Source of the DNA: Alcanivorax jadensis T9
GTDB lineage: Bacteria > Pseudomonadota > Gammaproteobacteria > Pseudomonadales > Alcanivoracaceae
Assembly: GCF_000756655.1 (NCBI RefSeq)
Contig: NZ_ARXU01000003.1
Coordinates: 310,001 to 374,000, forward strand
Length of the DNA: 64,000 nt
Direction: 5' to 3'
A program made the position numbers and the translations under genes. A model generated the notes under the pieces. That model was not told where the DNA came from. It ran no database searches and saw only the letters and a list, made by a program, of their open reading frames with translations. Below are positions 1 to 8,170 of this stretch, piece by piece; within the stretch, counting starts at the first letter, position 1, and each line of letters starts with the position of its first letter.

Positions 1-113
1 GCGTGGAAATTCTCGACGGTCTGAGCAGCGGAGACCGGGTGGTGAGTGCCGGCGTCCATCATCTGGAAGAGGGGCAGACGGTACGTGAGCTGGTGAAAGA
101 GCGGGGGCTGTAA
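1..113 (+). CDS. RND efflux periplasmic adaptor (HlyD/MFP family), 3' end only
   Basis: Only the last 36 codons are present. They read in the frame starting at base 3 and end at the TAA at 111-113. The visible tail (VEILDGLSSGDRVVSAG, then LVKERGL) is typical of the C-terminal membrane-proximal domain of RND adaptor proteins, which bridge an inner-membrane pump to an outer-membrane channel. The stop codon overlaps the start of the following RND pump gene by one base (TAATG), so the two are translationally coupled and almost certainly form one pump. The substrate cannot be told from this fragment. Confidence 0.8.
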   Translation, partial: VEILDGLSSGDRVVSAGVHHLEEGQTVRELVKERGL

Positions 114-3100
114 TGAATATCGCCGCATACAGCATTCGCCACCGGGTGGTGAGCTGGCTGTTCACCCTGATTCTGCTGGTGGGCGGGATCGTCAGCTTTT
201 CCCGCCTCGGCCAGCTGGAAGACCCGGAGTTCACCATCAAGACTGCCATGGTGATTACCAGTTACCCGGGCGCGTCGCCTCGTCAGGTGGAAGAAGAAGT
301 CACCTTGCCGGTGGAAATGGCAATCCAGAACTTGCCCTACGTGGATTACGTCACCTCCATTTCCAGCAATGGCTTGTCCCAGGTGCAGGTGGAGATGAAA
401 CCCACCTATCGGGCCAGCCAGCTCAAGCAGATCTGGGACGAGCTGAGACACAAGCTCACTGACCTGCAGCCGGAGCTGCCTCCGGGAGTCGGCACCATTC
501 AGGTGCTGGATGACTTCGGTGATGTGTACGGGATTTTGATGGCGATCACCGGAGACGGTTATCGCTACCGGGAAATGCAGGATTACGCCGACTACCTGAC
601 CCGGGAGCTGGTGCTGGTGAAAGGCGTGGGCAAGGTGGTGGTGGGTGGCCAGCGCCAGGAGCAGGTGCTGGTGGAACTTTCCCGCACCCGGCTGGCCTCT
701 CTGGGAATCAGCCCGGAACGGATCTTTTCCCTGCTGCAGACCCAGAATACGGTCAGCCCCGCGGGCAAAGTCAGGGTGGGGGACGAGTACATCCGCATCT
801 ATCCTACCGGTGAATTCCCCACTGTGCAGGACATGGGTGATCTGCTGATTTCCGACCCTGGCGCCGATGAACTGGTCTACCTGCGTGATGTTGCCACCAT
901 TGAACGGGGCTATGCGGAAGTGCCGGATCACCTTTATCGGTTCAACGGTGACGCGGCTCTGACCCTGGGGATTTCCTTTTCAAAGGGAGTCAATGTGGTG
1001 GAGGTAGGCGCGCGGGTACAGCAGCGCCTGGCTGAACTGGAATACCAGCGGCCGGCGGGCATGGAACTGGCCACGGTGTACAACCAGCCCCAGGAAGTGG
1101 ATAGCTCGGTGGGTGCCTTCCTGCTCAATCTGGGCGAGGCCATTGCCATCGTCATCGCCGTGTTGCTGGTGTTCATGGGGGTGCGTTCCGGTCTGCTGAT
1201 GGGGGGCGTGCTGCTGCTGACCATCCTTGGCACCTTTATCGTCATGAAAGTGCTGGCCATTGATCTGCAGCGGATTTCCCTGGGGGCACTGATTATCGCC
1301 CTGGGCATGCTGGTGGATAACGCCATCGTGGTCACCGAGGGCATCCTGGTGGGCATGAAGCGCGGTATGTCGAAGCTGGAGGCGGCGGTGGATATTGTCC
1401 GCCAGACCATCTGGCCGCTGCTCGGGGCCACGGTGATCGCCATCATGGCGTTCGCGCCCATCGGCCTGTCTGAGGATGCCACCGGGGAATACACCAATAC
1501 CCTGTTCTGGGTGCTGCTGATTTCATTGCTGCTCAGCTGGATCACCGCCGTGACCCTGGTGCCTTTCTTTGCGGACCTGTTTTTCTCCGACAAGGATGTG
1601 GGCGGCGCTGGCGGTGAGGGCGAAGATCCCTACAAGGGCAAACTGTTCGTGATCTATCGGCGCCTGCTGGACCGGGCCATTCATCATCGGGTGTTGACCC
1701 TGTCCGGCATGGGCATCCTGCTGGTGGTGGCGGTGGTAGGCTTCGGGGCGGTTAAACAGGCCTTCTTCCCGCCCTCCAATACGCCCATGTTTCTGGTGGA
1801 TTACTGGCTGCCCCAGGGCAGTGACATCCGTGCCACCCGCGAAGCGGTGGAGCGCCTTGAGGCGTCGCTACTGGAAATGGACGAGGTCACCGGGGTGACC
1901 AGCACCATCGGTCGTGGTGCCGAGCGCTTCATGCTGCCCTACAACCCGGAAAAGAGTTACCCCAGCTATGCGCAGCTGATTGTTCAGGTAAGCGCGCGGG
2001 AGCAGATTGATGCGGCCCTTTCTGCCACCCGGCAACTGATTGGCGAAGAGCATTTGCAGGCCTTTGCCAAGGTGAAACGGCTGATGATCGGCCCCAGCCC
2101 GCCGGCATCCATCGAGGCCCGCTTCAGCGGCCCGAACCCGCAAACCTTGCGCGAGCTGGGCCTGAAGGCCCAGGCGATCATGCGTGACGATGGTGGCCTG
2201 GAAAGCATCCGCCATGACTGGCGCCAACAGGAAAAAGTGATTCGGCCCCAGTTCCAGGAAGCCCAGGCGCGCCGTGCCGGCATCAGCCGGGAAGATCTGG
2301 ACAATACCCTGGCGCTGAACTTCAGTGGCCGCAATGTGGGTCTCTACCGTGACGGTAGCCAGTTGCTGCCCATTATCGCCCGCCCGCCGGAGGATGAGCG
2401 ACTCAGCGCCGACAACCTTAACGATGTGCAGGTGTGGTCGCCGGTGTACGCCACCTACATTCCCATTACCCAGGTGGTGTCTGATTTCCGCACCGAGTGG
2501 GAGAATGCGCTGATCCTGCGTCGTGACCGTAAGCGGACCCTGACGGTGCAGGCGGAGCCGGATGTGCTCGGCGATGAAACCGCCGATCAGGTGCTGCGCC
2601 GGATTCGCCCGGCCATTGCCGAACTGCCATTGCCGCCCGGTTATTCACTGGAATGGGGGGGAGAATATAAAGCATCGAAAGATGCCCAGACGGCGGTATT
2701 CGGCAGCCTGCCCATGGGCTATCTGTTCATGTTCATCATCACCATGCTGCTGTTCGACTCCCTGCGACAGCCGCTAGTGATTTGGGCCACCGTACCGCTG
2801 GCCATCATCGGCGTGACTCTGGGCCTGCTGCTACTGAATGCCCCCTTCGGCTTCATGGCGTTACTGGGTTTTCTCAGTCTGTCCGGCATGTTGGTGAAGA
2901 ACGGCATCGTGCTGGTGGAGCAGATAAAACTGGAGATGGAAACCCTGGAGCCCTTCGAGGCAGTGATGATCGCTTCCATTTCCCGGGTGCGGCCAGTGTG
3001 CATGGCGGCGGTGACCACCATCCTCGGGATGATCCCGCTGTTGTTCGATGCCTTCTTCGAGTCCATGGCAGTGGTGATCATGTTCGGCCTGGGCTTCGCC

Positions 3101-3181
3101 ACGATTTTGACCCTGATTGTAGTGCCGGTGCTATATACCCTGGCCTATGGCATCAAGCCGGGGCGGGAGGAGCATGGTTAG
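113..3181 (+). CDS. RND multidrug efflux pump, inner-membrane subunit (HAE-1 type)
   Basis: A 1022-residue protein of the AcrB/MexB-like resistance-nodulation-division family, a proton-driven antiporter that exports drugs or lipophilic compounds through a tripartite complex. It has the usual two-fold layout: an N-terminal TM helix, a large periplasmic loop, a TM bundle near residues 330-490, a second periplasmic loop, and a final TM bundle from about 860. The TM4 proton-relay segment reads LGMLVDNAIVV near residue 400, with one Asp where AcrB has two. This fits the shorter HAE-1 branch rather than the metal-exporting CzcA branch. The gene overlaps the adaptor stop codon by one base. Its TAG stop lies at the start of a heptad repeat array. 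No outer-membrane partner is visible downstream. Confidence 0.92.
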   Translation: MNIAAYSIRHRVVSWLFTLILLVGGIVSFSRLGQLEDPEFTIKTAMVITSYPGASPRQVEEEVTLPVEMAIQNLPYVDYVTSISSNGLSQVQVEMKPTYRASQLKQIWDELRHKLTDLQPELPPGVGTIQVLDDFGDVYGILMAITGDGYRYREMQDYADYLTRELVLVKGVGKVVVGGQRQEQVLVELSRTRLASLGISPERIFSLLQTQNTVSPAGKVRVGDEYIRIYPTGEFPTVQDMGDLLISDPGADELVYLRDVATIERGYAEVPDHLYRFNGDAALTLGISFSKGVNVVEVGARVQQRLAELEYQRPAGMELATVYNQPQEVDSSVGAFLLNLGEAIAIVIAVLLVFMGVRSGLLMGGVLLLTILGTFIVMKVLAIDLQRISLGALIIALGMLVDNAIVVTEGILVGMKRGMSKLEAAVDIVRQTIWPLLGATVIAIMAFAPIGLSEDATGEYTNTLFWVLLISLLLSWITAVTLVPFFADLFFSDKDVGGAGGEGEDPYKGKLFVIYRRLLDRAIHHRVLTLSGMGILLVVAVVGFGAVKQAFFPPSNTPMFLVDYWLPQGSDIRATREAVERLEASLLEMDEVTGVTSTIGRGAERFMLPYNPEKSYPSYAQLIVQVSAREQIDAALSATRQLIGEEHLQAFAKVKRLMIGPSPPASIEARFSGPNPQTLRELGLKAQAIMRDDGGLESIRHDWRQQEKVIRPQFQEAQARRAGISREDLDNTLALNFSGRNVGLYRDGSQLLPIIARPPEDERLSADNLNDVQVWSPVYATYIPITQVVSDFRTEWENALILRRDRKRTLTVQAEPDVLGDETADQVLRRIRPAIAELPLPPGYSLEWGGEYKASKDAQTAVFGSLPMGYLFMFIITMLLFDSLRQPLVIWATVPLAIIGVTLGLLLLNAPFGFMALLGFLSLSGMLVKNGIVLVEQIKLEMETLEPFEAVMIASISRVRPVCMAAVTTILGMIPLLFDAFFESMAVVIMFGLGFATILTLIVVPVLYTLAYGIKPGREEHG

Positions 3182-3319
3182 CTACGAGCTACGAGCTACG
3201 AGCTACGAGCTACGAGCTAGAAGAGACCGGCTCTGGCGTTAATGCGCGGCGCGCATCCTTTACGGGTGCGCCGTGCAATTTCGCGCCTGGCAGCTAGGAG
3301 CTAGAAGCAAGCAGTTCAA
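3180..3319 (+). repeat. Heptad-repeat intergenic element A
   Basis: The array starts on the stop codon of the RND gene. Five perfect copies of AGCTACG (3180-3214) are followed by AGCTAGA (3215-3221). After a GC-rich stretch with a possible hairpin near 3247-3272, a second array of four heptads in the same reading orientation occupies 3292-3319 (AGCTAGG, AGCTAGA, AGCAAGC, AGTTCAA). The AGCT core of each unit is itself palindromic, so the two arrays could still pair. It fills the gap before the CaCA gene, and I see no protein in it. Confidence 0.75.
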
Positions 3320-3391
3320 TGACAGGTGCCAGCCTTCCTGCTCTCTGCCACAATGCCCGCCTGACACGATCCATTATCCCAAGGAGTCCCC

Positions 3392-4372
3392 ATGTTGCTG
3401 GCTATTGCCGCCGTGATCGCTGGCCTGATTGTGCTGGTATGGAGTGCTGACAAATTTGTGGAAGGGGCGGCCGGTACGGCGGCCCATGCGGGTATGCCGC
3501 CGTTGCTGATCGGCATGCTGATCGTCGGCTTCGGCACCTCGGCACCAGAGATGGTGGTGTCTGCCATGGCCGCGCTGGATGGCAATCCCTCCCTGGCACT
3601 GGGTAATGCCTATGGCTCCAATATTTCCAACATTGCGCTGATTCTCGGGGTGGTCGCCGTCATGAGCCCCATCGCGCTGAATTCCGCGGTTCTCAAAAAA
3701 GAGCTGCCAGTGCTGACGCTGGTCACGCTGCTGGCGGGTTATCAGTTGCTGGATGGCAGCATTTCCCGGGTGGATGCCTGGGTGTTGCTTGCCGTGCTGG
3801 GGCTGCTGATGGGCTGGTCTATTTATGCTGCCATGAGCGGCAAGGGCGATGTACTGGCGGGGGAAGTGGAAACCGATCTGGCCGAGCATCCCCTGCCATT
3901 GAAAACCGCCCTGTTCTGGTTGGTGGTGGGCCTGGCCCTGCTGGTGACCAGTTCCCGGCTGCTGGTGTGGGGGGCAGTGGATATTGCCCAGTCCCTGGGG
4001 GTCAGTGACCTGGTCATCGGTTTGACCATTGTGGCGATCGGTACCTCCCTGCCAGAGCTGGCATCCAGCATCGCCGCAGTGCGCAAGGGCGAGCACGATA
4101 TTGCCTTTGGGAACGTGCTAGGCTCGAACCTGTTCAATACCCTGGCGGTCGTCGGCATCGCCGGTGCCATCCAGCCCATGAGTGTAGAGACGGTGGTGTT
4201 GCAGCGTGACTGGAGCCTGATGATGGTGCTGACCCTGGCCCTGTTTGTGATGGGTTTTGGTCTGTGGGGTCGCAAGGGGCAGATTACCCGCGGCAATGGT
4301 ATCGGTCTGCTGGTGGTTTTTGTGGCCTATATGAGTTACCTGGGCGGTGGCGTGTTGATGGCTGCCAGCTGA
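3392..4372 (+). CDS. Calcium/sodium antiporter, CaCA family (YrbG-like)
   Basis: A 326-residue, highly hydrophobic inner-membrane protein of the Ca2+:cation antiporter family. The two inverted alpha repeats that build the ion site are clear: GFGTSAPEM at about residues 46-54 with GNAYGSNISN after it, and AIGTSLPEL at about 214-222 with GNVLGSNLFN after it. The glutamates in the two repeats are the expected cation ligands. Length and roughly ten TM segments match bacterial YrbG-type exchangers. The start is supported by AAGGAG at 3381-3386. Family members exchange Ca2+ for Na+ or H+; the actual ions here are not determinable. Confidence 0.9.
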   Translation: MLLAIAAVIAGLIVLVWSADKFVEGAAGTAAHAGMPPLLIGMLIVGFGTSAPEMVVSAMAALDGNPSLALGNAYGSNISNIALILGVVAVMSPIALNSAVLKKELPVLTLVTLLAGYQLLDGSISRVDAWVLLAVLGLLMGWSIYAAMSGKGDVLAGEVETDLAEHPLPLKTALFWLVVGLALLVTSSRLLVWGAVDIAQSLGVSDLVIGLTIVAIGTSLPELASSIAAVRKGEHDIAFGNVLGSNLFNTLAVVGIAGAIQPMSVETVVLQRDWSLMMVLTLALFVMGFGLWGRKGQITRGNGIGLLVVFVAYMSYLGGGVLMAAS

Positions 4373-4403
4373 TCCAGCTAGTGAATTTGCAGAAAGGAAA
4401 TGG

Positions 4404-5534
4404 ATGGCGATGCAGGATACGGATATATCGGTAAAGCTGGAGCGGGGCACGTTTCTGTTTACGCTGGTGGCGGTCAGCGTGGCGTTTGCGTTGTTGCTGA
4501 AACCCTTCTTCGCCCCCATTTTCTGGGCCTGCGCCATTGGTGTGATTTTCTATCCGTTCCAGAAACGCCTGCTCGGCAAGTGGCCCCATCGTCGTAATCT
4601 GGTGTCCCTGTGCACCCTGATTTTGTGTGTGGTGCTGGTGGTGATCCCGGTACTGGTGGTGGCCTCCTCCTTCGTCACCGAAGGGGTGTCCCTGTTCCAG
4701 AAGGTGCAGAGCGGCGAGCTCAACCTGGCCGACTATGTGGACCGCATCAAGCAGGCATTTCCCTGGTTGCAGTCCCTGGCGGAACGTTTTGATATCGACC
4801 TGGAGCGGATCAAGTCGCAGACCGTGGAAGCCTTCACCGGTGCCGGCCAGTTCCTCGCCAAGCGTGCCTTGGCGGTGGGCCAGAATACCTTCCAGTTTTT
4901 CCTCAACCTGGGCTTGATGCTGTATCTGGCGTTCTTCCTGATTCGTGATGGTGATGCCATGGTCAACATGCTGATTCGGGCCCTGCCGCTGGGCGACGAG
5001 CGCGAGAAACTGTTGTTCGCCAAGTTTGCCGAAGTGACCCGTGCCACCATCAAGGGCAACCTGCTGGTAGCGGCCACCCAGGGGGCCCTGGGTGGCCTGA
5101 TATTCTGGTGGCTGGGCATACCCGGTGCCTTGTTGTGGGGGGTGGTGATGGCGGTGTTGTCATTGATTCCCGCAGTGGGGGCGGGCCTGATCTGGCTGCC
5201 GGTTTCACTCTACCTCTATGCGGTTGGTGATGTATTGAACGCTACCATCCTGGTGTTGTTTGGTGTTTTTGTCATCGGGCTGGTGGACAATATCCTGCGT
5301 CCGATCCTGGTTGGACGAGACACCAAGTTGCCGGACTATGTGGTGCTGTTTTCCACCCTGGGTGGTCTGGCCATGTTCGGCATCACCGGCTTCGCGCTGG
5401 GGCCTCTGCTGGCCGCACTGTTTGTGGCCTTCTGGGGCATTTTCATACGCGAATTCAATGAGGGTGAAAGCCCCGCCGCCCTGCTCGAGCAGCAGGGCAG
5501 CAGCGAGGAACCATCCGGGAGTGAGGCATCATGA
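4404..5534 (+). CDS. AI-2E family transporter (PerM/YdiK-like permease)
   Basis: A 376-residue membrane protein of the AI-2E exporter superfamily (formerly UPF0118). It has an N-terminal TM pair, a central soluble stretch (about residues 75-145) and a TM-rich C-terminal half containing the conserved region around LGIPGALLWGVVMAVLSLIP and GLVDNILRPILVG. Members have been linked to autoinducer-2 export or Na+(Li+)/H+ antiport; the substrate here is unknown. The C-terminal 30 residues are hydrophilic and rich in Ser and Glu. Its TGA overlaps the ATG of the next gene in an ATGA junction, so the two are probably co-translated. Confidence 0.88.
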   Translation: MAMQDTDISVKLERGTFLFTLVAVSVAFALLLKPFFAPIFWACAIGVIFYPFQKRLLGKWPHRRNLVSLCTLILCVVLVVIPVLVVASSFVTEGVSLFQKVQSGELNLADYVDRIKQAFPWLQSLAERFDIDLERIKSQTVEAFTGAGQFLAKRALAVGQNTFQFFLNLGLMLYLAFFLIRDGDAMVNMLIRALPLGDEREKLLFAKFAEVTRATIKGNLLVAATQGALGGLIFWWLGIPGALLWGVVMAVLSLIPAVGAGLIWLPVSLYLYAVGDVLNATILVLFGVFVIGLVDNILRPILVGRDTKLPDYVVLFSTLGGLAMFGITGFALGPLLAALFVAFWGIFIREFNEGESPAALLEQQGSSEEPSGSEAS

Positions 5535-6277
5535 TTTTCCTGCGTCTGGTATTGGCCGCGTCCGTGGCAGGCCTGTCTACCTTCGGCTGCGATGAGGACG
5601 ACGACAACAGTCTGTTTTCTGACAACGCCAGAATCTATTTCCATAACCAGTTGACCCAGGTGGGTGGTGGCAGCGAAGACGATGTCACCGTGGACCTGTT
5701 CGTGGACAACCAGAACAGTCCGTTGCAGAACGATGTGGGCTACACCATTACTGGCAATGTCAGCGCCGAATCCATCGAGCTGGACGACGACAGCGAGTCT
5801 CTGTCTTTCGATGTGCGTGGCAGCAGTTCCGGCAGTACCCTGGTGAACGGCCCGTTGAATCGCACCCTCACCGCGGGTGATCGCTATACCGTGGTGTTAA
5901 TGGGCGACACTACCCTGGACAACCGTCAGCTTCGCACCTACCGACATCAGCAAATGACCGTGACCAGCGGCCAGATCCGGGTGCGCTTCATCAATACCCT
6001 GTCGCGCCTATCCGGCGATGAACTCAGCGTTGCGACACCGGGCCCCGCCGGCCAGTCGCTGGTATCCGGTCTGGAGTATGCCGAAGGCAGCAACTATGTG
6101 TCGGTCAATGCCAGTGGCACCCTCGAGGTGACGGTCAATAACGAAACCCAGGGTCTGGAGATCGATCAGGTAAGCTGTAGCGTCAGCAGTGGCCGCAGCT
6201 ACGATGCCATCATTGCCTACCGTCGTTTCGACAGCGACGATGACCAGATTGCCCTGTACTGCCAGCCGTTCAACTGA
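5531..6277 (+). CDS. Exported DUF4397-like protein
   Basis: A 248-residue protein with an N-terminal hydrophobic signal segment ending in STFGC, which may be a non-canonical lipoprotein site at Cys20, followed by an acidic run DEDDD. Two beta-rich repeats can be seen: ARIYFHNQ followed by VDLFVDNQ near residue 35, and IRVRFINTL near residue 150. Their spacing and pattern (a strand, then a V-D-x-F-V-D-type strand) recall DUF4397 domains found in secreted proteins. It overlaps the upstream permease by 4 bp. Function unknown; a periplasmic or surface location is inferred. Confidence 0.6.
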   Translation: MIFLRLVLAASVAGLSTFGCDEDDDNSLFSDNARIYFHNQLTQVGGGSEDDVTVDLFVDNQNSPLQNDVGYTITGNVSAESIELDDDSESLSFDVRGSSSGSTLVNGPLNRTLTAGDRYTVVLMGDTTLDNRQLRTYRHQQMTVTSGQIRVRFINTLSRLSGDELSVATPGPAGQSLVSGLEYAEGSNYVSVNASGTLEVTVNNETQGLEIDQVSCSVSSGRSYDAIIAYRRFDSDDDQIALYCQPFN

Positions 6278-6354
6278 GCGGCTGGTACTTGGTAGTGAAG
6301 TCGTAGAAATATTCTGCCAGCAGGTTGAAGGATCCTGAGCAGCTCCCCTTGTTT

Positions 6355-6417
6355 TGTAGGAGCTATGCTTGCATGGCGAACTGTTGGCCGGTTTGCCATG
6401 CAAGCATAGCTCCTACA
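6355..6417. repeat. Palindromic REP-type element
   Basis: Two perfectly complementary 23-bp arms (6355-6377 and 6395-6417) with a 17-base loop. The ends read TGTAGGAGC and GCTCCTACA, the signature of the REP family scattered through the window. The inner part carries ATGCTTGCAT, a motif seen again between gcvT and gcvH. It follows the DUF4397-like gene and may also end its transcript. Confidence 0.85.
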
Positions 6418-6434
6418 GCCCAATCCGCATTTTT

Positions 6435-6504
6435 TCAGTCGTACTGATGGATCCAGGTCAGGGGCTCGCCGCCCAGCAGCGTCACCCGGTTAGCATCAGG
6501 CTGT
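6435..6504 (-). pseudogene. Remnant of a gene 3' end, possibly pirin-like
   Basis: On the minus strand a short open segment reads PDANRVTLLGGEPLTWIHQYD and stops at 6437-6435. The LLGGEPL motif resembles the C-terminal cupin of pirin-type proteins. No upstream part exists, because the sequence beyond about 6505 belongs to an unrelated plus-strand fragment. It is best read as a leftover 3' end next to a deletion junction. The family assignment is tentative because fewer than 25 residues remain. Confidence 0.35.
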
Positions 6505-6718
6505 CACGGCCACAATCGAGAGAATACCGCTCACCGACCTGCAGGTGGGTTTAAACGTTTATCGGGATGTTGCGGGCAAGGAATATATCGATCGCACCCT
6601 GGCCTGCAGTGGTGAATTGACCGATGAGCAGCGCCAGCGACTGCTGGAGATTGCCGCCAAAACACCCGCTACCAATGCCGTGCGTCAGGGCACCCCGATT
6701 GCCACGGATTGGAAATAA
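6494..6718 (+). pseudogene. Remnant of an OsmC-like protein, C-terminal part
   Basis: An open frame without any ATG runs from after a TAG at 6491 to the TAA at 6716-6718. Its end (SGELTDEQRQRLLEIAAKTP, then NAVRQGTPIATDW) fits the C-terminal half of OsmC/YhfA-type peroxiredoxin-like proteins, where the usual motif is CPVHRTL. Here the cysteine position reads TPATNAV, so the second catalytic Cys is missing. The N-terminal half, including the first Cys, is absent. This looks like a decayed gene cut at about 6500, back to back with the minus-strand remnant. Confidence 0.45.
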
Positions 6719-6780
6719 GCGGCAAGGTGTCGACGCTTTTGGCATACTCGCGCCTCCATTGACTCAGCGGAGGCCCTTGC

Positions 6781-7065
6781 ATGTTCAAGGTCAACGAATA
6801 CTTCGATGCCAAGGTGGCATCCATTGCCTTTCAAGCCGAAACCAAGCCCGCCACGGTGGGTGTGATGGCGCCCGGGGATTATGAGTTCGGTACCAGCGAA
6901 CACGAGACCATGACGGTGGTGAGCGGCGCACTGACCGTGAAGCTGCCCGGCGCTGCCGACTGGCAGACATTTGCTGCCGGTGACACCTTTGAAGTGGTGG
7001 CAGATAGCCGTTTTCAGGTAAAGGTGGCAGTGGATACCGCCTACCTGTGTCTGTACGGCGAATAA
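6781..7065 (+). CDS. ppnP: Pyrimidine/purine nucleoside phosphorylase PpnP
   Basis: A 94-residue single-domain cupin closely matching E. coli PpnP (YaiE, DUF1255). The N-terminal NEYFDAKV, the central [15 protein letters not shown] and [13 protein letters not shown], and the terminal YLCLYGE are all family signatures. The enzyme carries out phosphorolysis of several nucleosides to the free base and (deoxy)ribose-1-phosphate in the cytoplasm. Length is normal (94 versus 94). The start is supported by GGAG in the leader just upstream. It stands alone, 25 bp before a hydrolase gene that may be co-transcribed. Confidence 0.93.
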   Translation: MFKVNEYFDAKVASIAFQAETKPATVGVMAPGDYEFGTSEHETMTVVSGALTVKLPGAADWQTFAAGDTFEVVADSRFQVKVAVDTAYLCLYGE

Positions 7066-7090
7066 CAACACGGAAGAACGGGGGATCGGA

Positions 7091-7993
7091 ATGCCGTTAT
7101 TTCCTGCCAGGGACGGCCAGTCACTGCATGTGAGAATTCTGGGGCGTGGCCAGCCGGTGCTGATGTTGCACGGGCTGGGCATGCAGGGGCGCGACTGGCT
7201 GCCTTTTGTGCTGCCATACCTGCGTTGTTATCAGTTTTATATGCCGGATCTGCGTGGGGCGGGGAATTCTGCTGCTGCCCGTTTCAACCAGGCCGATGTG
7301 TTTCATAACCACATGCAGGACATGGAAGACCTGGTGAGCCACTTTGGCCTGCAGGATTTTCATCTGGTGGGCTATTCCCTCGGTGCTACCACCAGCCTGC
7401 ACTGGCATGCCCATGGGGATTTTTCTCCGGTGGGCCGTTATCTTCATATTGATCAGACCCCCTGCATTGCCAACCAGCCTGACTGGGCCCATGGCCTGTT
7501 CGGTGACCGTCAGGAACACTTCTTTTCGCAATTGCGGGAGTTGCTGGTATTGCTGGACGCGGCTCCGGATCACGGGCGAATCGCCAACCTGGCCGCCGGA
7601 ATGCGCGAGGCTGTACTGCGCCAGCTGACCCATATTCTCGCCCAGGTAGCCGGTCGCCCGGAGCTGCATTCCGCCTTTCGGGCTACCTCCCGCTGGTCCG
7701 GGCTGTGGGCTCGCCTGCTGCCGGTGGCGGAGCTGGCGGATATCCGTGCCTATCTGCAGGCGTATCTGTCCGGTAGTCATGATTACCGACCTTCCGCCGC
7801 AGATTTTCCGGTGCCGGCCACGGTGATTACCGGTGCCCGTTCACCCCTCTATCCCGCTGAAGGGCAGGCCGCCTTTGCCAAACTGATGGGTGCCCGTCAT
7901 GTTGTGCTACCGCGCTCCGGCCACGTGCCGCTGATGAGCCAGCCGTTGGCATTCACCCGGGCGCTGGGCGAGTTTCTGGCTGGCACTGAGTGA
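7091..7993 (+). CDS. Alpha/beta-fold hydrolase
   Basis: A 300-residue alpha/beta hydrolase. The oxyanion-hole motif is LHGLGMQG near residue 25, the nucleophile elbow is GYSLGA near residue 95 (Ser97), and a C-terminal histidine sits in SGHVPLMSQP near residue 278. There is no signal peptide, so it should act in the cytoplasm. The cap region (about 130-210) is helical and shows no feature I recognise as substrate-specific. Substrate unknown; esterase, lipase-like or haloperoxidase-like activity are all possible. It lies 25 bp after ppnP, preceded by a purine-rich GGGGATCGGA leader. Confidence 0.8.
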   Translation: MPLFPARDGQSLHVRILGRGQPVLMLHGLGMQGRDWLPFVLPYLRCYQFYMPDLRGAGNSAAARFNQADVFHNHMQDMEDLVSHFGLQDFHLVGYSLGATTSLHWHAHGDFSPVGRYLHIDQTPCIANQPDWAHGLFGDRQEHFFSQLRELLVLLDAAPDHGRIANLAAGMREAVLRQLTHILAQVAGRPELHSAFRATSRWSGLWARLLPVAELADIRAYLQAYLSGSHDYRPSAADFPVPATVITGARSPLYPAEGQAAFAKLMGARHVVLPRSGHVPLMSQPLAFTRALGEFLAGTE

Positions 7994-8029
7994 TCGTGAG
8001 AATGGATGCGGCACAAGCATCGATGTTGC

Positions 8030-8061
8030 GTAGGGTGCACTGAGCCCAAGCGAACTGCACC
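8030..8061. repeat. Short imperfect palindrome, GTAGGGTGCA type
   Basis: The stretch starting GTAGGGTGCACTGAG and ending AACTGCACC forms an imperfect inverted repeat (GGTGCA/TGCACC arms). It resembles one half of the small GTAGGGTG palindromes common in Gammaproteobacterial intergenic DNA; a cleaner relative occurs at 15410-15444. No second copy faces it here, so it looks like a degraded unit. Confidence 0.45.
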
Positions 8062-8170
8062 AACCCGTCTGGTTTGTGGCCCCTTGAATCTACAGCAGAA
8101 TGCAATTTCGGAAATCTGGCAATAGCGGGTAGCATGCATAACTTTCCTGAGTCGGTTTCGGAGAGAGCAG

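Noticed and set aside
3180-3221. CRISPR-like array
   Set aside because: The 7-bp units are contiguous with no spacers and no cas genes are present.
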